From contig NC_046622.1 in assembly GCF_900324465.2 (NCBI RefSeq), positions 20,438,297-20,502,296 of the forward strand: a DNA stretch of 64,000 bases. The letters are read 5' to 3'. Every line of letters starts with the position of its first letter. Positions within the stretch are counted from its first letter, which is position 1. Origin of the DNA: Anabas testudineus. Its lineage: Eukaryota > Chordata > Actinopteri > Anabantiformes > Anabantidae. The translations under genes and the position numbers were made by a program. Of the stretch, positions 30,090 through 42,200 are shown piece after piece. The notes under the pieces are model-generated. The model was given only the letters and a program-made list of their open reading frames with translations. It had not been told where the DNA came from and did not search any database.

Positions 30090-30605
30090 CAGGAATGTTC
30101 AACAGGCTGAACGAAGCCAATCTGAAAGTGATGCCATCCAAGTCCTTTTAGGGGGAGGTTGGCTTAGCTGGGGCATATTGTGTAAGCCAAATGTGTTGTC
30201 ACTGATCTCTAGGAAGTGCGATGTTAGTCTCCCACACTACAAGGCATCTTTCCGGCTTCTCTATTTATTAGTCTGATCTTGCTGTGGTAGCTAGACCAAT
30301 CAGCAAATTACAAAAGTGTAATTTCTAGACACTGATGCTAGTGACTATGGGATCTGAGTAGACCACTCCCAGGTCAAGGGGAAGAGAGAGTTTATTTTAG
30401 ACAATACCTAATGCAATTTATCATCCAAACTGATCACAGCTGCCTTTGCTGGTTGACCAGGCTGAAGCAGCAGTCCATCTTGTGGAGACTGTTGGTGACA
30501 CCAGTGACCACCTTCAACCTATTCCATGAATCACAATCTACCAAATTAATCTGTTGGTCCAGAGTTCAGGTCCAATGGTTGCCTGAGGAAATCCAAGAGT
30601 TATGA
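30090..30605 (+). mobile_element. Fossil Ty3/gypsy-type pol fragment
   Basis: A short degraded piece whose text recalls the end of reverse transcriptase and the start of RNase H of Ty3/gypsy elements. It is truncated at both ends, broken in several places, with no LTRs found. It looks old. Confidence 0.5.
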
Positions 30606-30639
30606 ATTAGGGCAGAGCAGAGGACCAAAAACACAAGGC

Positions 30640-30870
30640 AACAAACTCACAAAAAATAACAGGGTTAGGCTTAGCGTTAGAGTCTGCTAACTGGAGGCTT
30701 TTTAAGCAGGTTTTAGGATATCCTAATATTAGTAAATTACAATAGTCCAGTCTGGAAGTAACAAATGCATGGACTACTTTTTCAACGTCACTTTGGGACA
30801 AAATGCTCCTAATTTTAGCAATATTCCTCAGGTGGAAAAAGGCAGTTCTAGATACTCCGATATTTCCTTG
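30640..30870 (-). mobile_element. L2-like LINE fragment
   Basis: The minus strand encodes LSQSDVEKVVHAFVTSRLDYCNLL, similar to LSQSDADKLVHAFVTFRLDYCN in the LINE at 10017-13722 but in opposite orientation. Only the 3' RT piece is present. Confidence 0.75.
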
Positions 30871-31668
30871 TGCAGGGATTGCAGATCAAGGGATCAAAGC
30901 CCTAGATCCTAGCAGGGGCTTTAAGCCTCCTGGTGTTTCATATACGTATATAAAAAAAAAAAAAAATTCCCCACTCACTCCTTCCATGGAGCGATCTTAA
31001 GCCTGGGAGGCTTGAGGGTCCTGTGCAGTATCTTAGCTGTTCCAAGGACTGGGGACTGGTGTCCATCTTAGCCATGATCTTCAATCTTAGGTCAGCTGCT
31101 CTTGCATTAAGCTCTATTATGAGGGCTTGGAACCCAATCTCTGATTGTGGGGAGGATGATTGTAATAGCTTCCCGCTGCTGGAGAGTGGCTCGAGCAGAT
31201 CCCAGGAACAACATCTGAGATCCCTGTCGAAGAAGAGTGCAGAAGAGTGCATGTAACTATGCATGGTACACGTCAGTAAATGCTACACTGTAGTACTGTT
31301 TTTTTAATATGTTTTACTAATACTTAATCTTTACTATTGCTTTACTTTATTTGTTATTTTGACAGTATAGTTGATAGAAATGTTCTTTCTTATATATAAT
31401 AATATATGATATACTGTTACTCCCAAAACAAAAGAACTCGTATTCAGATAACACTTTAATTTACATGAAAAGAATCCACACTTTTTGTTATGAATTTATT
31501 TACTCTTATTTTTAGCACACAAAATTCTTGTAAATTAAGACAATAACATTTTTAAAAGGGCATTTACAAAATCATATAAAAATCAAATGTTAAATTTTAG
31601 GAAAAATAATGCTGCCTACTAAATGAGTACAATATAATCTCTAACATAATGCATTGTTACCACCTTAA
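30871..31668. other. Spacer downstream of gene 5
   Basis: It includes a poly-A-like run near 30950-30966. The overlapping frames at 31023-31256 (plus) and 30938-31264 (minus) have no recognisable domain and may be repeat-derived. The rest is AT-rich. Confidence 0.4.
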
Positions 31669-34600
31669 CTATATACATTGATCCTTGGATTGCATTTTAT
31701 TTAGCAAGTGTTTCTTAGTGTTCTTTTCTGGCTTAAACAATATGATAAAACACTTTGGAGAAAATATACACAGCATTAGCCCAAAACTAGAGGCTAGAAT
31801 GGCAAATATTTCCACAGCCACAGTAAATTTCCCAGGAGAGCTGACATAAGCTGGAATAAAAGTGATCCAGACTGCACAGAAGATCAACATGCTGAAGGTG
31901 ATGAATTTGGCTTCATTAAAATTATCAGGTAGTTTCCGAGCTAGGACAGCTAACACAAAGCAGAACACAGCTAACAGGCCTATGTACCCAAGAACAGTCC
32001 AGAAAGCAATAGCTGAGCCTAATGCACACTCCAGGATGATTTTCTCTTTGTATGTTGTTAGGTTTTTCATTGGAAAAGGAGGACTAAGAACCAACCAAAC
32101 AGTACATATTAAAACTTGTATGAATGTAAAAGACACTACAGTCATTCTCTGCTGTGGAGGACCAAACCATTTCATGACATTACTACCTGGAAGTGTAGCT
32201 TTGAAGGCCATTAACACCACTATAGTTTTCCCAAGAACACAAGAGATACAGAGGACAAAGGTGATCCCAAACGCTGTGTGACGCAGCATACAGGACCACT
32301 CAGAGGGTGCTCCAATGAACGTTAATGAACATAAGAAACACAGAGTCAAAGAGAAGAGCAGCAGGAAGCTCAGCTCAGAGTTGTTGGCCCTGACAATCGG
32401 GGATGTTCTGTGCCGGAAGAATACAGTCGCTGTTATAACAGCCAGACAGGCACCACCAATGGAGAATGCAGCCAGGATGATTCCTAGGACCTCACTGAAG
32501 GAAAGAAACTCTACAGGCTTTGGGAAACAGGTGTCTCTCTCTGTGTTAGGCCAGAACTCTTTGGGGCAGGGGAAACAGTCAGTGGAATCTGAAAGAATTA
32601 AATGGAAAAAAACATTTAGCAGTCATGTATTACCTATGGTAGATTTCAATGAGGAATATTCTTATTTTACCTGTAGCATTACTGATCTCTCCCTCAGGAC
32701 ATGGTATACAGTCATAACAGCAGATGGGTTTTCCTTTCTGCAGCACTTTATGAGTTCCTGGAGGACAGCTGTCAGAGCACACTGATACAGGCACCTGCCA
32801 CATACAGCATATACAGGCAAAGCCACACAGATATGACCTTTTGCTATACAACTGTTATGATCTTAAATTGTTGGTCCTCACTTTTGTCCTGCCCTCCATC
32901 CAGGTTAAGTTCCTGTAGATATGGAACTCTTGGCCCACTGGCAGTGATGCATCATAGTACCCTACTGTCACCAACTCAATGCTGCTACTGCTACTTTTCT
33001 GCCAGTTAACCAGCTCATACATGGCCACAGGATCCCCGTTAGCATCAAATGACACATGATAACCATTTTGGGAAAAGTTTACTTTCTTCAGCTGAGTGAG
33101 AATCTGTCAAAATTAAGTAAAGTGGTTAATTAGGGAGAGACAGGAAATAAATAATGTAAAATATGTAGTTATTGAAGTTGAATGAATATAATACAAATAA
33201 AAAGAAATGTTTATCAATTAGTTTTAGATAACCTGTTTGGAGTCTATTTTGGTGAGTTTGTCACACTGAGTTGTAGAATTTGTCTTCCTGACACACAGCA
33301 TTGTGAATGGCATGAGCTATTGCATAAACAGCTTTGTACACCATGTTAGTGATGCGGAGCTGAGATGTGTCAGTGTACGGGCTTTCCAGAGTTTTTATGT
33401 CTTCACTTCCATCACACACACTCTTGTCTGTGGTAGCATCTAAAAACATGAAAAATAGACATAGCATAAGATTTACATTATAACTAATTGTTATTGGTAA
33501 TAATATTATTGTTACTATAATTTTAATTGTTGTTATTGCTGTTCTTCTCTTACATAATGTATTATTGGCTTAGTAAATCAGCAATTTGGTGATATATTCT
33601 TATTGTCTTCCTTCATTTGTAATACATTACTTATTTACCTTGAGTCTGATTTGCTTTTTTTAGAGCATATTTCAAGTACTGTTACAATGACTTAACGTAA
33701 CTTTTCTTTAATATTCCATGATGACAACATCAATTTAATATGTTTATATTAAATAAAGAATGTGAAATAATTAATCTAATAATATATTTACTGCACATGT
33801 TACAACTCAAACATCATAGTAAGATTTTTTAATGTTGGTGCCCTATACTTTCTATATATTGTGCCTGTGTTCAGGACTTCATTGCTCAAAATAGAAATAA
33901 TAGTAAATAAATCCTTGCTTTGATCTTGACATCGCTGTTGACATTTTTACATGGGAAGTTTCACTCAGTAAACAAAATAGCATAACTAAACAAAATAAAC
34001 TTTCTTACTTTTTTTCAAACTGCAGTTGAATGCATCCTCCCAAAACTCAGTAAGTACTTGGGAGGCTGCCACTTTAGTGGGAGAGAGATCCAGCAGAAAG
34101 TCTCTCAGACCTGGGATGACAGATTGTGGAATACCAAATCCCATGGCTCCGACACAGAAGGTGAACTTCAGCATGTCTGGGTCAGTTACCCATGCCTCAC
34201 TGCCTATCCACTGACGAGGTGGAGAAGGCTCACGAGACAACTCCTCCAGCAAAATCTTCAAATCACCAGAGGCTGCAAATGCCACAACTACCATAGCTGT
34301 TGACCTGAAGAAACATCAAATTACAAATCATTTTGATGCAATAACATTGCAGTATATTACAACGAAACTCAAAAGGGACTTCACACTGGTTCACAGTTTT
34401 AAAAGTTTGAAGTGACATTTTTAATAAATGTGTGCGCAATAAATACAATGGGAAAAAAATCACTTCTCAGTTTGCCAACAAGATAATGAAATGGGCATTG
34501 TTCTAATCTCCTCTCTGACTAAATACTTTTACTTTTTTGTGCAAAAATTTGTGTCACCAGCAATATTGAGTGATTTAGAAACCTGCGGACAACATCAGCC

Positions 34601-35901
34601 ACTCTCTTTATCCTGCTGCGTGGGTGGGTACGATAAAATGATTCAGAGTATTCAACACAGATCCCTTCTTTGTGTGCTGCATCCAGGAAAGCTGCCATGC
34701 CATTATTTCCATAGTCTGAATCTGAGCGGACAGCACCTATCCACGTCCAGCCAAATTGTTTTACCAGTTTTGCAAGCGCGTCAGCCTGAAAGTGGTCACT
34801 GGGAATTGTTCTGAAGAAACTGGGATACTGCTGCTTATTGGACAAGCATGCACAAGTAGCAAAGTGGCTCACCTAAAGGGAAACGACACAATATATTTCT
34901 TTAATGGCACGGTTAAAGACCAGCATTAGCATATTAAAAATAACTTTTTCCAAAAATTAAAGATATGTACTTGAGGAATGTTAAAGGACCCAATGACACG
35001 AGACATGCTGATGGATGGCGTGGACCCAGACTCGCCAACAATAGCCATGACCATACCAGACTGTGAGCAATTGTTGCCTGTGTAAAACACTGGATCCAGG
35101 CCATTTGAAAGCTGGAATGCCACTTCAACTGCGATGGGAACTGAGGCACATGAGTCATGGATCTGATAACCGAGTCTAATGCCTGGAAGCAGCTTTGTAG
35201 TGTTGTTAATTTCTTCAATTGCAAAGATCATTGCACGTGAGATGGACAGTTCACGGCTGTCAATTCTGTGCACAAACACTTAGTGTTGAATTGTGTACAT
35301 GATTAATACTGTACACAATTTTGAAAGTAAGCACACATTAAAGAAGAATTGCAATTTATAGTAATAACAATAGCTGCAATAGCTGCACTGCATTTGTCAG
35401 ACAAATATATACCTATAATATTTTGTACATACCTGTATGTAAACATAACCACATATGCAACAGCTGGACAATATGTTTGGAAGCAGAAAAAAAAATGCAC
35501 AATGCCCCTTTTATGACAGCAAAGTGTGAGCACAATACATTATACTAACTTAAACAAATCTATCCACACAATAAAACATTTCTTATTTTTACTAACCTCC
35601 CGGTGCACATTAGAGGCTCAGGCATGATAGTGTAGTTATGATTCACTATGTGCACGTAGTGGTGTATGGAAAAAACACCCCCAATTATGTAGTCACCGTC
35701 CACTGAGAATGTAGGAAGACGAGCAGCACCCTGCAGTTTACATTTTATAGTTGAAGCCCCAGTTCCATCTGCCCTGGCCTCTGTGTAGCCAGCACTTAGT
35801 TTCATAGTATTTCTTGAATCATTCAAGACAAGAGCTGAGTTCATCTCAAACAAACTCAGAGCTAGTCTCAGACAAATAAAGAGGTATGGGAGGTCCATCA
35901 T
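31669..35901 (-). pseudogene. OlfC/V2R-like odorant receptor, gene 5 (one frameshift)
   Basis: Eight exons: 35597-35901, 34971-35265, 34583-34872, 34009-34304, 33233-33439, 32882-33103, 32671-32794 and 31669-32588. Seven have the same size class as genes 2-4. The fifth is 207 bp instead of 206, because plus-strand TTTGTCTTCCTGAC (near 33282-33294) has one T more than TTTGTCTCCTGAC in genes 2-4. The frame then reads CQEDKFYNSV and stops. Everything else is intact: signal peptide [47 protein letters not shown], seven-TM exon and a tail of MQSKDQCI. The TATA position is also degraded. Either this is a very young pseudogene or the extra base is a sequence error. Confidence 0.85.
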
Positions 35902-35937
35902 TCAGGTGTATGTATGTGTGCTTAAGTGATTTTCTAC

Positions 35938-35965
35938 TGGTTTAAGTAGCTTTGAGAAAAAACCA
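35938..35965 (-). promoter_or_regulatory. Degraded promoter block of gene 5
   Basis: The position equivalent to TATATAAACC in genes 1-4 reads CTACTTAAACC on the minus strand, preceded by TTTCTCAAAG. The GGAGGG...TTATCTGA part is not recognisable. Confidence 0.45.
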
Positions 35966-37150
35966 TACACCTGCATGGTACAGTATGTACGTCATCTTAC
36001 AATACATGAGAGAGAGGGGGCCTTCAACCAATGATCTTTTTTTATAACTTTTAGTTCCTTTTTAGTTCTTTAGGCTACATGTACTGTATAACTTCCTTGT
36101 TTGTTTATGCTTTTGCATTACTTTGTAATTTTATTTTGTCCTACCCGGTTTTTGTTTGGTTTTATTCACATTAAAGTTAAGCCTACCGGTACACTAGATG
36201 TATTTATTTCACTATGATAACTTTAATATGTTATCTAGGAAAAACCTGTTATACTGTTATGATAACACTGTCCTTTGTTTCCCAACTGGTGTTTTATAAA
36301 TTGATCATACCCTCTACAGACATCCATTACAGCAGACAGCTACGACATTACTGTGGAAGCTAACAAGGTAACGTGGCTGCCAAAGTACCGCTGAAGTATC
36401 AGTCATTGTTTGTTGTAGCTGCCCATTTGTATGTGTTAAGTCAATAACAATGTTTTTCCCAAGTAAAAAGGCAAGAACACTGATCTTCCAGCATTTGGCC
36501 ACTGGCCAATGGCAAAGAAGATGCTGATATTTTGCTGATAACAAATTGTAACACTTTTGTATAGGTGTACCGACACTCTTGCATAGTATAATTGTAACTT
36601 TACTCTACTCTTTTTAAAAATCTTTTCATATGTATGTGGCTGCATCATAGCTGCAGACCACTCAGAATGACCATGCTAGACACTGAGTGGTGGTATTGAA
36701 GTATGGTATTGAAGTAGTAACAGTAAAGTAAAAAGTAAAAAGAGTCAGATACCTGGTTTTGGTACTACTGATTGGCATCAGTAAATCCCTAATCAGAGCA
36801 ATCCAACATATGTTATGACAATATCAGTCATTCGTCCATTTTCTGCTGTAGGTCAGGTCAACATGGTAGTAGACTTCCCAAGGCCTTCCCAGTATATCCT
36901 TTTCTCAAGCAATGCTTTCCAGGTCCTCTTGAAGCTTTTCCTAAACGTATAGAAAATCCTTCTCCATAAATACATTCATAGCATTCGTCTCAGTGATTTT
37001 AAGTGGTCCTCTGGTTCTTCATGAACACAGCAGCGCACAGTTGGGAGCTTATGTAGTTTCTTCACACCTATGGCAGGCCATTTTAACATTTGAGAGTTAA
37101 TATCCATATCCTTAATATCCATGATCACATTTTATGTCTCTAACATGGCA
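35966..37150. other. Divergent intergenic region, gene 5 side; no gene seen
   Basis: This starts the spacer between the head-to-head genes 5 and 6. It holds no gene-like frame. The part near 36830-36960 looks like an old repeat in reverse orientation but cannot be named. Confidence 0.4.
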
Positions 37151-38190
37151 TTTTGAATGAAAATATAATGCGAATAGGCAAAATTTATAATTTAAGATAT
37201 CTGCAATTGCATTCTGAACAGTAAGAATGACCTTTTAAAATATCTACACTCCCATTTTTACTAGCCAAAATTCCTGTGCAGAGATCAGACATGACGTCAT
37301 CAATGCCATTGAGCCGATCAATGAGCAATTTTTGGGCCGAAAGAGTTCACATTACAATTGAAATTGTGACTAGTCAAAATCCAGTCAAACTAGCCAAGCT
37401 AGTCAAAGTCTGCTCTGGGGGTGGAGCTGGACCCTCTATATGTTGTAGCTGAGAGGAAGATGCTGTCTAAACTCCTCTCAATCTTGGACAATCCCTCCCA
37501 CCCGCTGCACAGTGTGTTGGCTGGACAGAGGAGCACGTTCAACCAAAGACTTATTAACATTAAATGCTCCACAGAGCGCCACAGGAGATCCTTTCTAACT
37601 GTGGCCATCAATCTGTACAATTCCTCCCCCCTCTTTAAGTGGTGCAGGAAGTGATAGTCGTGTCATATACTTGCTGTCAATCCACATAGGCTATAAATGT
37701 CGATCCAATTTCATTAATCTATTTCACATATTTTACATATTCTGTATATATATTGAGTTTTTCTGTATTGTATGTTATTGGTTATGTGTATTTATGTTGG
37801 TGTTGGATCTTTTCTGGTTGTGGTTTCTTTTCTATCTGCGTTGAGAACAACTGTATTGAGGCAAAACAATTTCCCTCAGGGATTAATAAAGTTTTTTGAA
37901 TCTTGAATCTTGAAAATGTCATTATTGAACTCTGTAATTGGAATTTTGACTAGTCAAAATGTAATAAAAGATATTCGGGATTTACTTTACAAATAGGCAA
38001 AACTGAATTGTCGATATCTTTAATTAGTTTTCCCATTCAAGTCAATGAGCCATTCTGATTAATCCAAATGTAATTACAGATATCTTTAATTTGAATTGTA
38101 ACTAGTCAAAATGTAGTTGCTGATATACATACAATTAGATCCAATTGCAGTTTTGACTAGTCAGAAATACATTACAGATATATGTAATGT
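37151..38190. repeat. Repeat with ACTAGTCAAAAT motifs, interrupted by a LINE end
   Basis: The motif ACTAGTCAAAAT or a close variant occurs at 37369-37380, 37949-37960, 38101-38112 and about 38156-38168. It is embedded in similar phrases (GATATCTTTAATTTGAAT; CAATTGNNNTTTTGACTAGTC). The LINE 3' end at 37400-37915 splits it. Confidence 0.6.
37400..37915 (+). mobile_element. LINE 3'-end fragment
   Basis: The frame 37421-37654 reads DNPSHPLHSVLAGQRSTFNQ and TERHRRSFLTVAINLYNSS, a C-terminal segment typical of one fish LINE family. It is followed by about 260 bp of 3' UTR ending CCCTCAGGGATTAATAAA and a short TGAATCT repeat tail. The 5' part is truncated. Confidence 0.65.
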
Positions 38191-39120
38191 GAATCCTCTT
38201 TACCTTGTATATGTTAAATCCGCTTGCCATACACACCTGCATTGGTGACCTTGTCCTAGCCTGTGAAGCCAGGCATTAGCACACCTAGGTTCCAGACCTA
38301 TGCCATAGCACGAAACTTCAGATCCCTGGTTCCACAGGGTTGGCTGCTCAATGCAGCTCTTTTGGGCTGTAGTCAAAGGCCCCATGGCCTGGCTACTAGA
38401 TATTCACCAGCAAGGCCCACTTGAATAAGGTCCAGTTATTATGCAGAGTAGTGTGTTCACACAGGCAGTTGTGTGCTGTGTAAGTGAATGTATGACTATG
38501 TATGTATATAAACCTAGTTTCATTAATGAGAGAAGCGCAACACAACAGCAGATAGCATGGGTTATGTTTCATTTCTGGTGTTGCGCTGAGCAGATTGAAT
38601 GAAGGGTAAAGACCAGGTTATCTCCAAGCTGACCTTGACAGCTGATTCTGACATTTGTGTCCTTACTTGCAGCCCACCTGGGTAAATGTTAGAGATGTTA
38701 TATATGTGGATAGTTATGGTTGGTGGTTAGTTGTCTAATTAACCCAAGTTGAGAAGACATTGAGTGCCCATTTACCAAAACTTTGGAATAGTTTGCTTTC
38801 GCCATTAGATGGTATTAGTATGGTATTAAGTAAAAATAAAAACTCAATTATATTTAGTCAAATGTTATTGTATTATCTTGTTTCTGTCTTTTTTATTTAT
38901 TTCCCCTCCATTATTAGTGAGAAATGCAGCAAACATCCCATTAACCAAACAGATTATAATTGGTAATAATATTTATTGGGTTAAGTTACTTTCAAAACAT
39001 TTACAAAACAAGTTATACAGTACATCTTTCTAGAACATTTATTAAAGTTGTGTACACATTTTATATTCAAATATTATTACAGTATTAAATATTGGCACTC
39101 TCAAACTGACATTGCACAAT
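38191..39120. other. Intergenic, upstream of gene 6; no gene seen
   Basis: No coding frame with recognisable content. The 68-codon frame at 38760-38966 is AT-rich chance sequence. Confidence 0.4.
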
Positions 39121-39128
39121 CTGAACTA

Positions 39129-39230
39129 TGTCCTGCCCACGGTACTGGCTATCCCCTGATGGGTGGTGTGACAAGATGTGAAAAACAATGATACCTAGGA
39201 CACAAAGACTAGGATACAACCTATATATTA
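39129..39230 (+). promoter_or_regulatory. Promoter block of gene 6
   Basis: TGTCCTGCCC (39129-39138) is followed by CTGATGGGTGGTGTGA (39156-39171) and a TATA-like CTATATATTA (39221-39230) about 52 nt before the ATG. The same order is seen before genes 7 and 9. Confidence 0.6.
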
Positions 39231-39273
39231 AATTGTGTTAGCTTGCATCAAGTTCATTACCAGGATTAAAGTG

Positions 39274-42200
39274 ATGAGGGCAGTTATGGGGGATTATTTT
39301 TACATATGCTTTTGTGTCTACCTAATGTTGTTTTTGTTCTCATCATACTTTTTCTTTTCCATATCTTCCTCTGTTTCCTCATCTTGTAAATTATGGAAAC
39401 AGTTTCATCTCAATGGGTTGCACAAGGCTGGGGATGTGAATCTGGGTGGGTTGTTTGAGGTCCACTATACATCTGTCTTCCCTGAGTGGAAATTCACTTC
39501 AGAGCCACGTCAGCCCACTTGCACTGGGTGAGTCTCACATACATACAGCAAACAGCATACATCTTTGCAGGTTATGTTTGTCTGCATTTATGATATTTTA
39601 AAAGTTACATTAAATATGATGTTGCTGTTCTGTATGCTATATTGTATTGTATTGCATGTACCCATTGTATAATGGATATCAGGTCATGAAAATGTGAATA
39701 AGGTGGTTGTATATTTGTCTTTGTTGTGGTTAATAGTGGCATTTTGTGTTTCAGCTTTGACACTCAAGGGTTCAGACATGCTATGTCAATGGTCTTTGCA
39801 GTTGATGAGATCAACAAAAACTCCAATCTACTACCTAATGTGACTTTGGGATACAGTCTTTATGATAATTGTGGTGCACTTGTTATTGGATTTCGTGCTG
39901 CTTTGGTACTGGCCAGTGGTCAAGAGGAGCAGTTTCTGCTTCAGGAGAACTGTTTCGGTACCACTCCAGTCCTTGGGATTGTGGGTGATTCCTACTCAAC
40001 ATTTTCTATTGCCTCCTCTAATGTGTTAGGTTTATTCAGGTTACCTATGGTGAGCTTAAATATCTGTGTATTTATTACCCTGTTTATGGATGTATTATAT
40101 TTTAAATAAGATTCATGATTTAAATGGGATAAATATATAAAATGAGCCTTGAGTCAACTTGCATAACATATTTTACACGTCCTGTTTGCATACTGTATGT
40201 CTCTTTTCAGGTGAGTCATTTTGCCACATGTTCCTGCTTAAGTAATCGGCAACGATTTCCATCCTTCTTTAGAACAATCCCAAGCGATGCTTTCCAGGTG
40301 AAACCGAATTACAGTATGTTTTAAAGGAGCTATAGCAAACATAAAAAACAAGTCTCCTCAATTAAACACAATCCACAAATGTGACATGAGAAAAAATGTT
40401 TTTTGTGCATAATTACTAAAATATAATCTAAACTATAGACTGAGGTCTTAAATGATCTCTGATTCTACTTAAAACAATTGTGTGAAACTGTCTCTATCAT
40501 ATTAGGTGCGTGCTATGATTCAGATCCTTAAACACTTTGGCTGGACTTGGGTAGGACTATTGGTCAGTGATGATGACTATGGCCTAAATGTTGCACGCTC
40601 CTTCCAGTCAGACCTAGCTAAGTCTGGTGCTGGTTGTCTGGCCTACACAGAGATTTTGCCTTGGGGCAATGACACAGCTGAACGTAGCAGAATTGTAAAT
40701 GTGATGAAGAAATCCACAGCTCGTGTGGTCATGGTGTTTGCACATGAAATCCACATTTATCGACTAATGGAGGAGGTTAGGCCCAGAATACAATATTATT
40801 TATTGAACCTATGTTAACACAATTTTGTTTATTTTTAATTTAGGAAAAGACAATATCACACCACTCAATAACAATTTATTTCCTGTGATAGAATATGCAT
40901 TACTGGCATGAAACATTAAGAAACATTTACATATTCCTATAGGTCAAGTAAAATGTAAAAAAAAAAAATGAATTGCATAGATTCAATATGCAATTATTAT
41001 TACTATTTGTTACTATGTTGTATAGTAATATATGCCATATGTGTACTATACTATATTAAATTAGTACAGCATAATTATACAGTGTAAAGAGTTCAGTGCA
41101 TAACCATGCAGTAAATTACATTTGTGTAATTGTTGGGTGTAATGATTGAAAAATATTTTTATTTTACAATACACAGGTAGTTACACAGAAAGTGACAGGT
41201 TTGCAGTGGATGGCCAGTGAAGCTTGGACATCAGTTGATGTCCTCCAGACACCAGAATTCATGCCATACCTTGCTGGCACATTGGGCATAGCGATCCGTC
41301 GAGGAGAAATGACGGGGTTCAAGGATTTTCTCTTAAGAATACAACCTGACCAATATCATAACTACTATGGAAATAGTATTGTGAGTGCTTAGTTTTACAA
41401 TCTGACCTGTAATTGTAGTAATAATATTTTTTTTATATTTACTTAACATTGTTATTTTTATTTGCATTTCAGGTAAGTCAGTTTTGGGAAGATGTATTTC
41501 AGTGTAGATTTGCTCCACCTCCAGTAGGTTGGGTGGAAACTGGTGGAGCACTGTGCAGTGGACAAGAGGATCTAAATAAAGTGGATAGTGAGTTGTTTGA
41601 TGTTTCAAACCTAAGGCCGGAATACAACGTTTACAAGGCTGTGTATGCCCTAGCACATGCCCTTGATGACATGCTGCAGTGTGTGCCAGGGAGAGGTCCT
41701 TTCAGCGGGCATAGCTGTGCCAGTCTGCAAAGTCTGGAACCGTGGCAGGTGTGATATCAGTTTATGTTCCACTTGTAGTTTGTCTTACAGGACATGTGTT
41801 ATTTTTTAATTCTTGTTTATTTTATATAATTCTCATAACAAAAAAGTATGTCTGCAGCTTCCCATGTTTTCAGATTGGGATAATAGCACAGTGATATAAT
41901 CAAGAGATCACACCAACCATTCTGAAATTCAAAATTCAAAATCTTTTTGTACATCTTAGTACAATGTTAGTGTTAGTACAAGCAATGCTGTCAGGGTCAA
42001 GGAGTGTACAGAGTGCATGGGAGGAACCAAGTGTTGCTTTCTCCTTTCACCTCACCTAAAACTCTAACCCCACGATTCCATGGGGATCGTTTCTGTCAGA
42101 TTCCAGCTGTGACAGATTTGTTCTGTCCTCTGCACAACTTCATACCCGACAGGAGCATTTCATAAGCAGTTTCTATGTTGTTAAATGTTTTTAAATAATT

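Noticed and set aside
30938-31264. 108-codon minus and 77-codon plus frames
   Set aside because: No recognisable domain, the two strands overlap, and the surroundings are repeat fragments.
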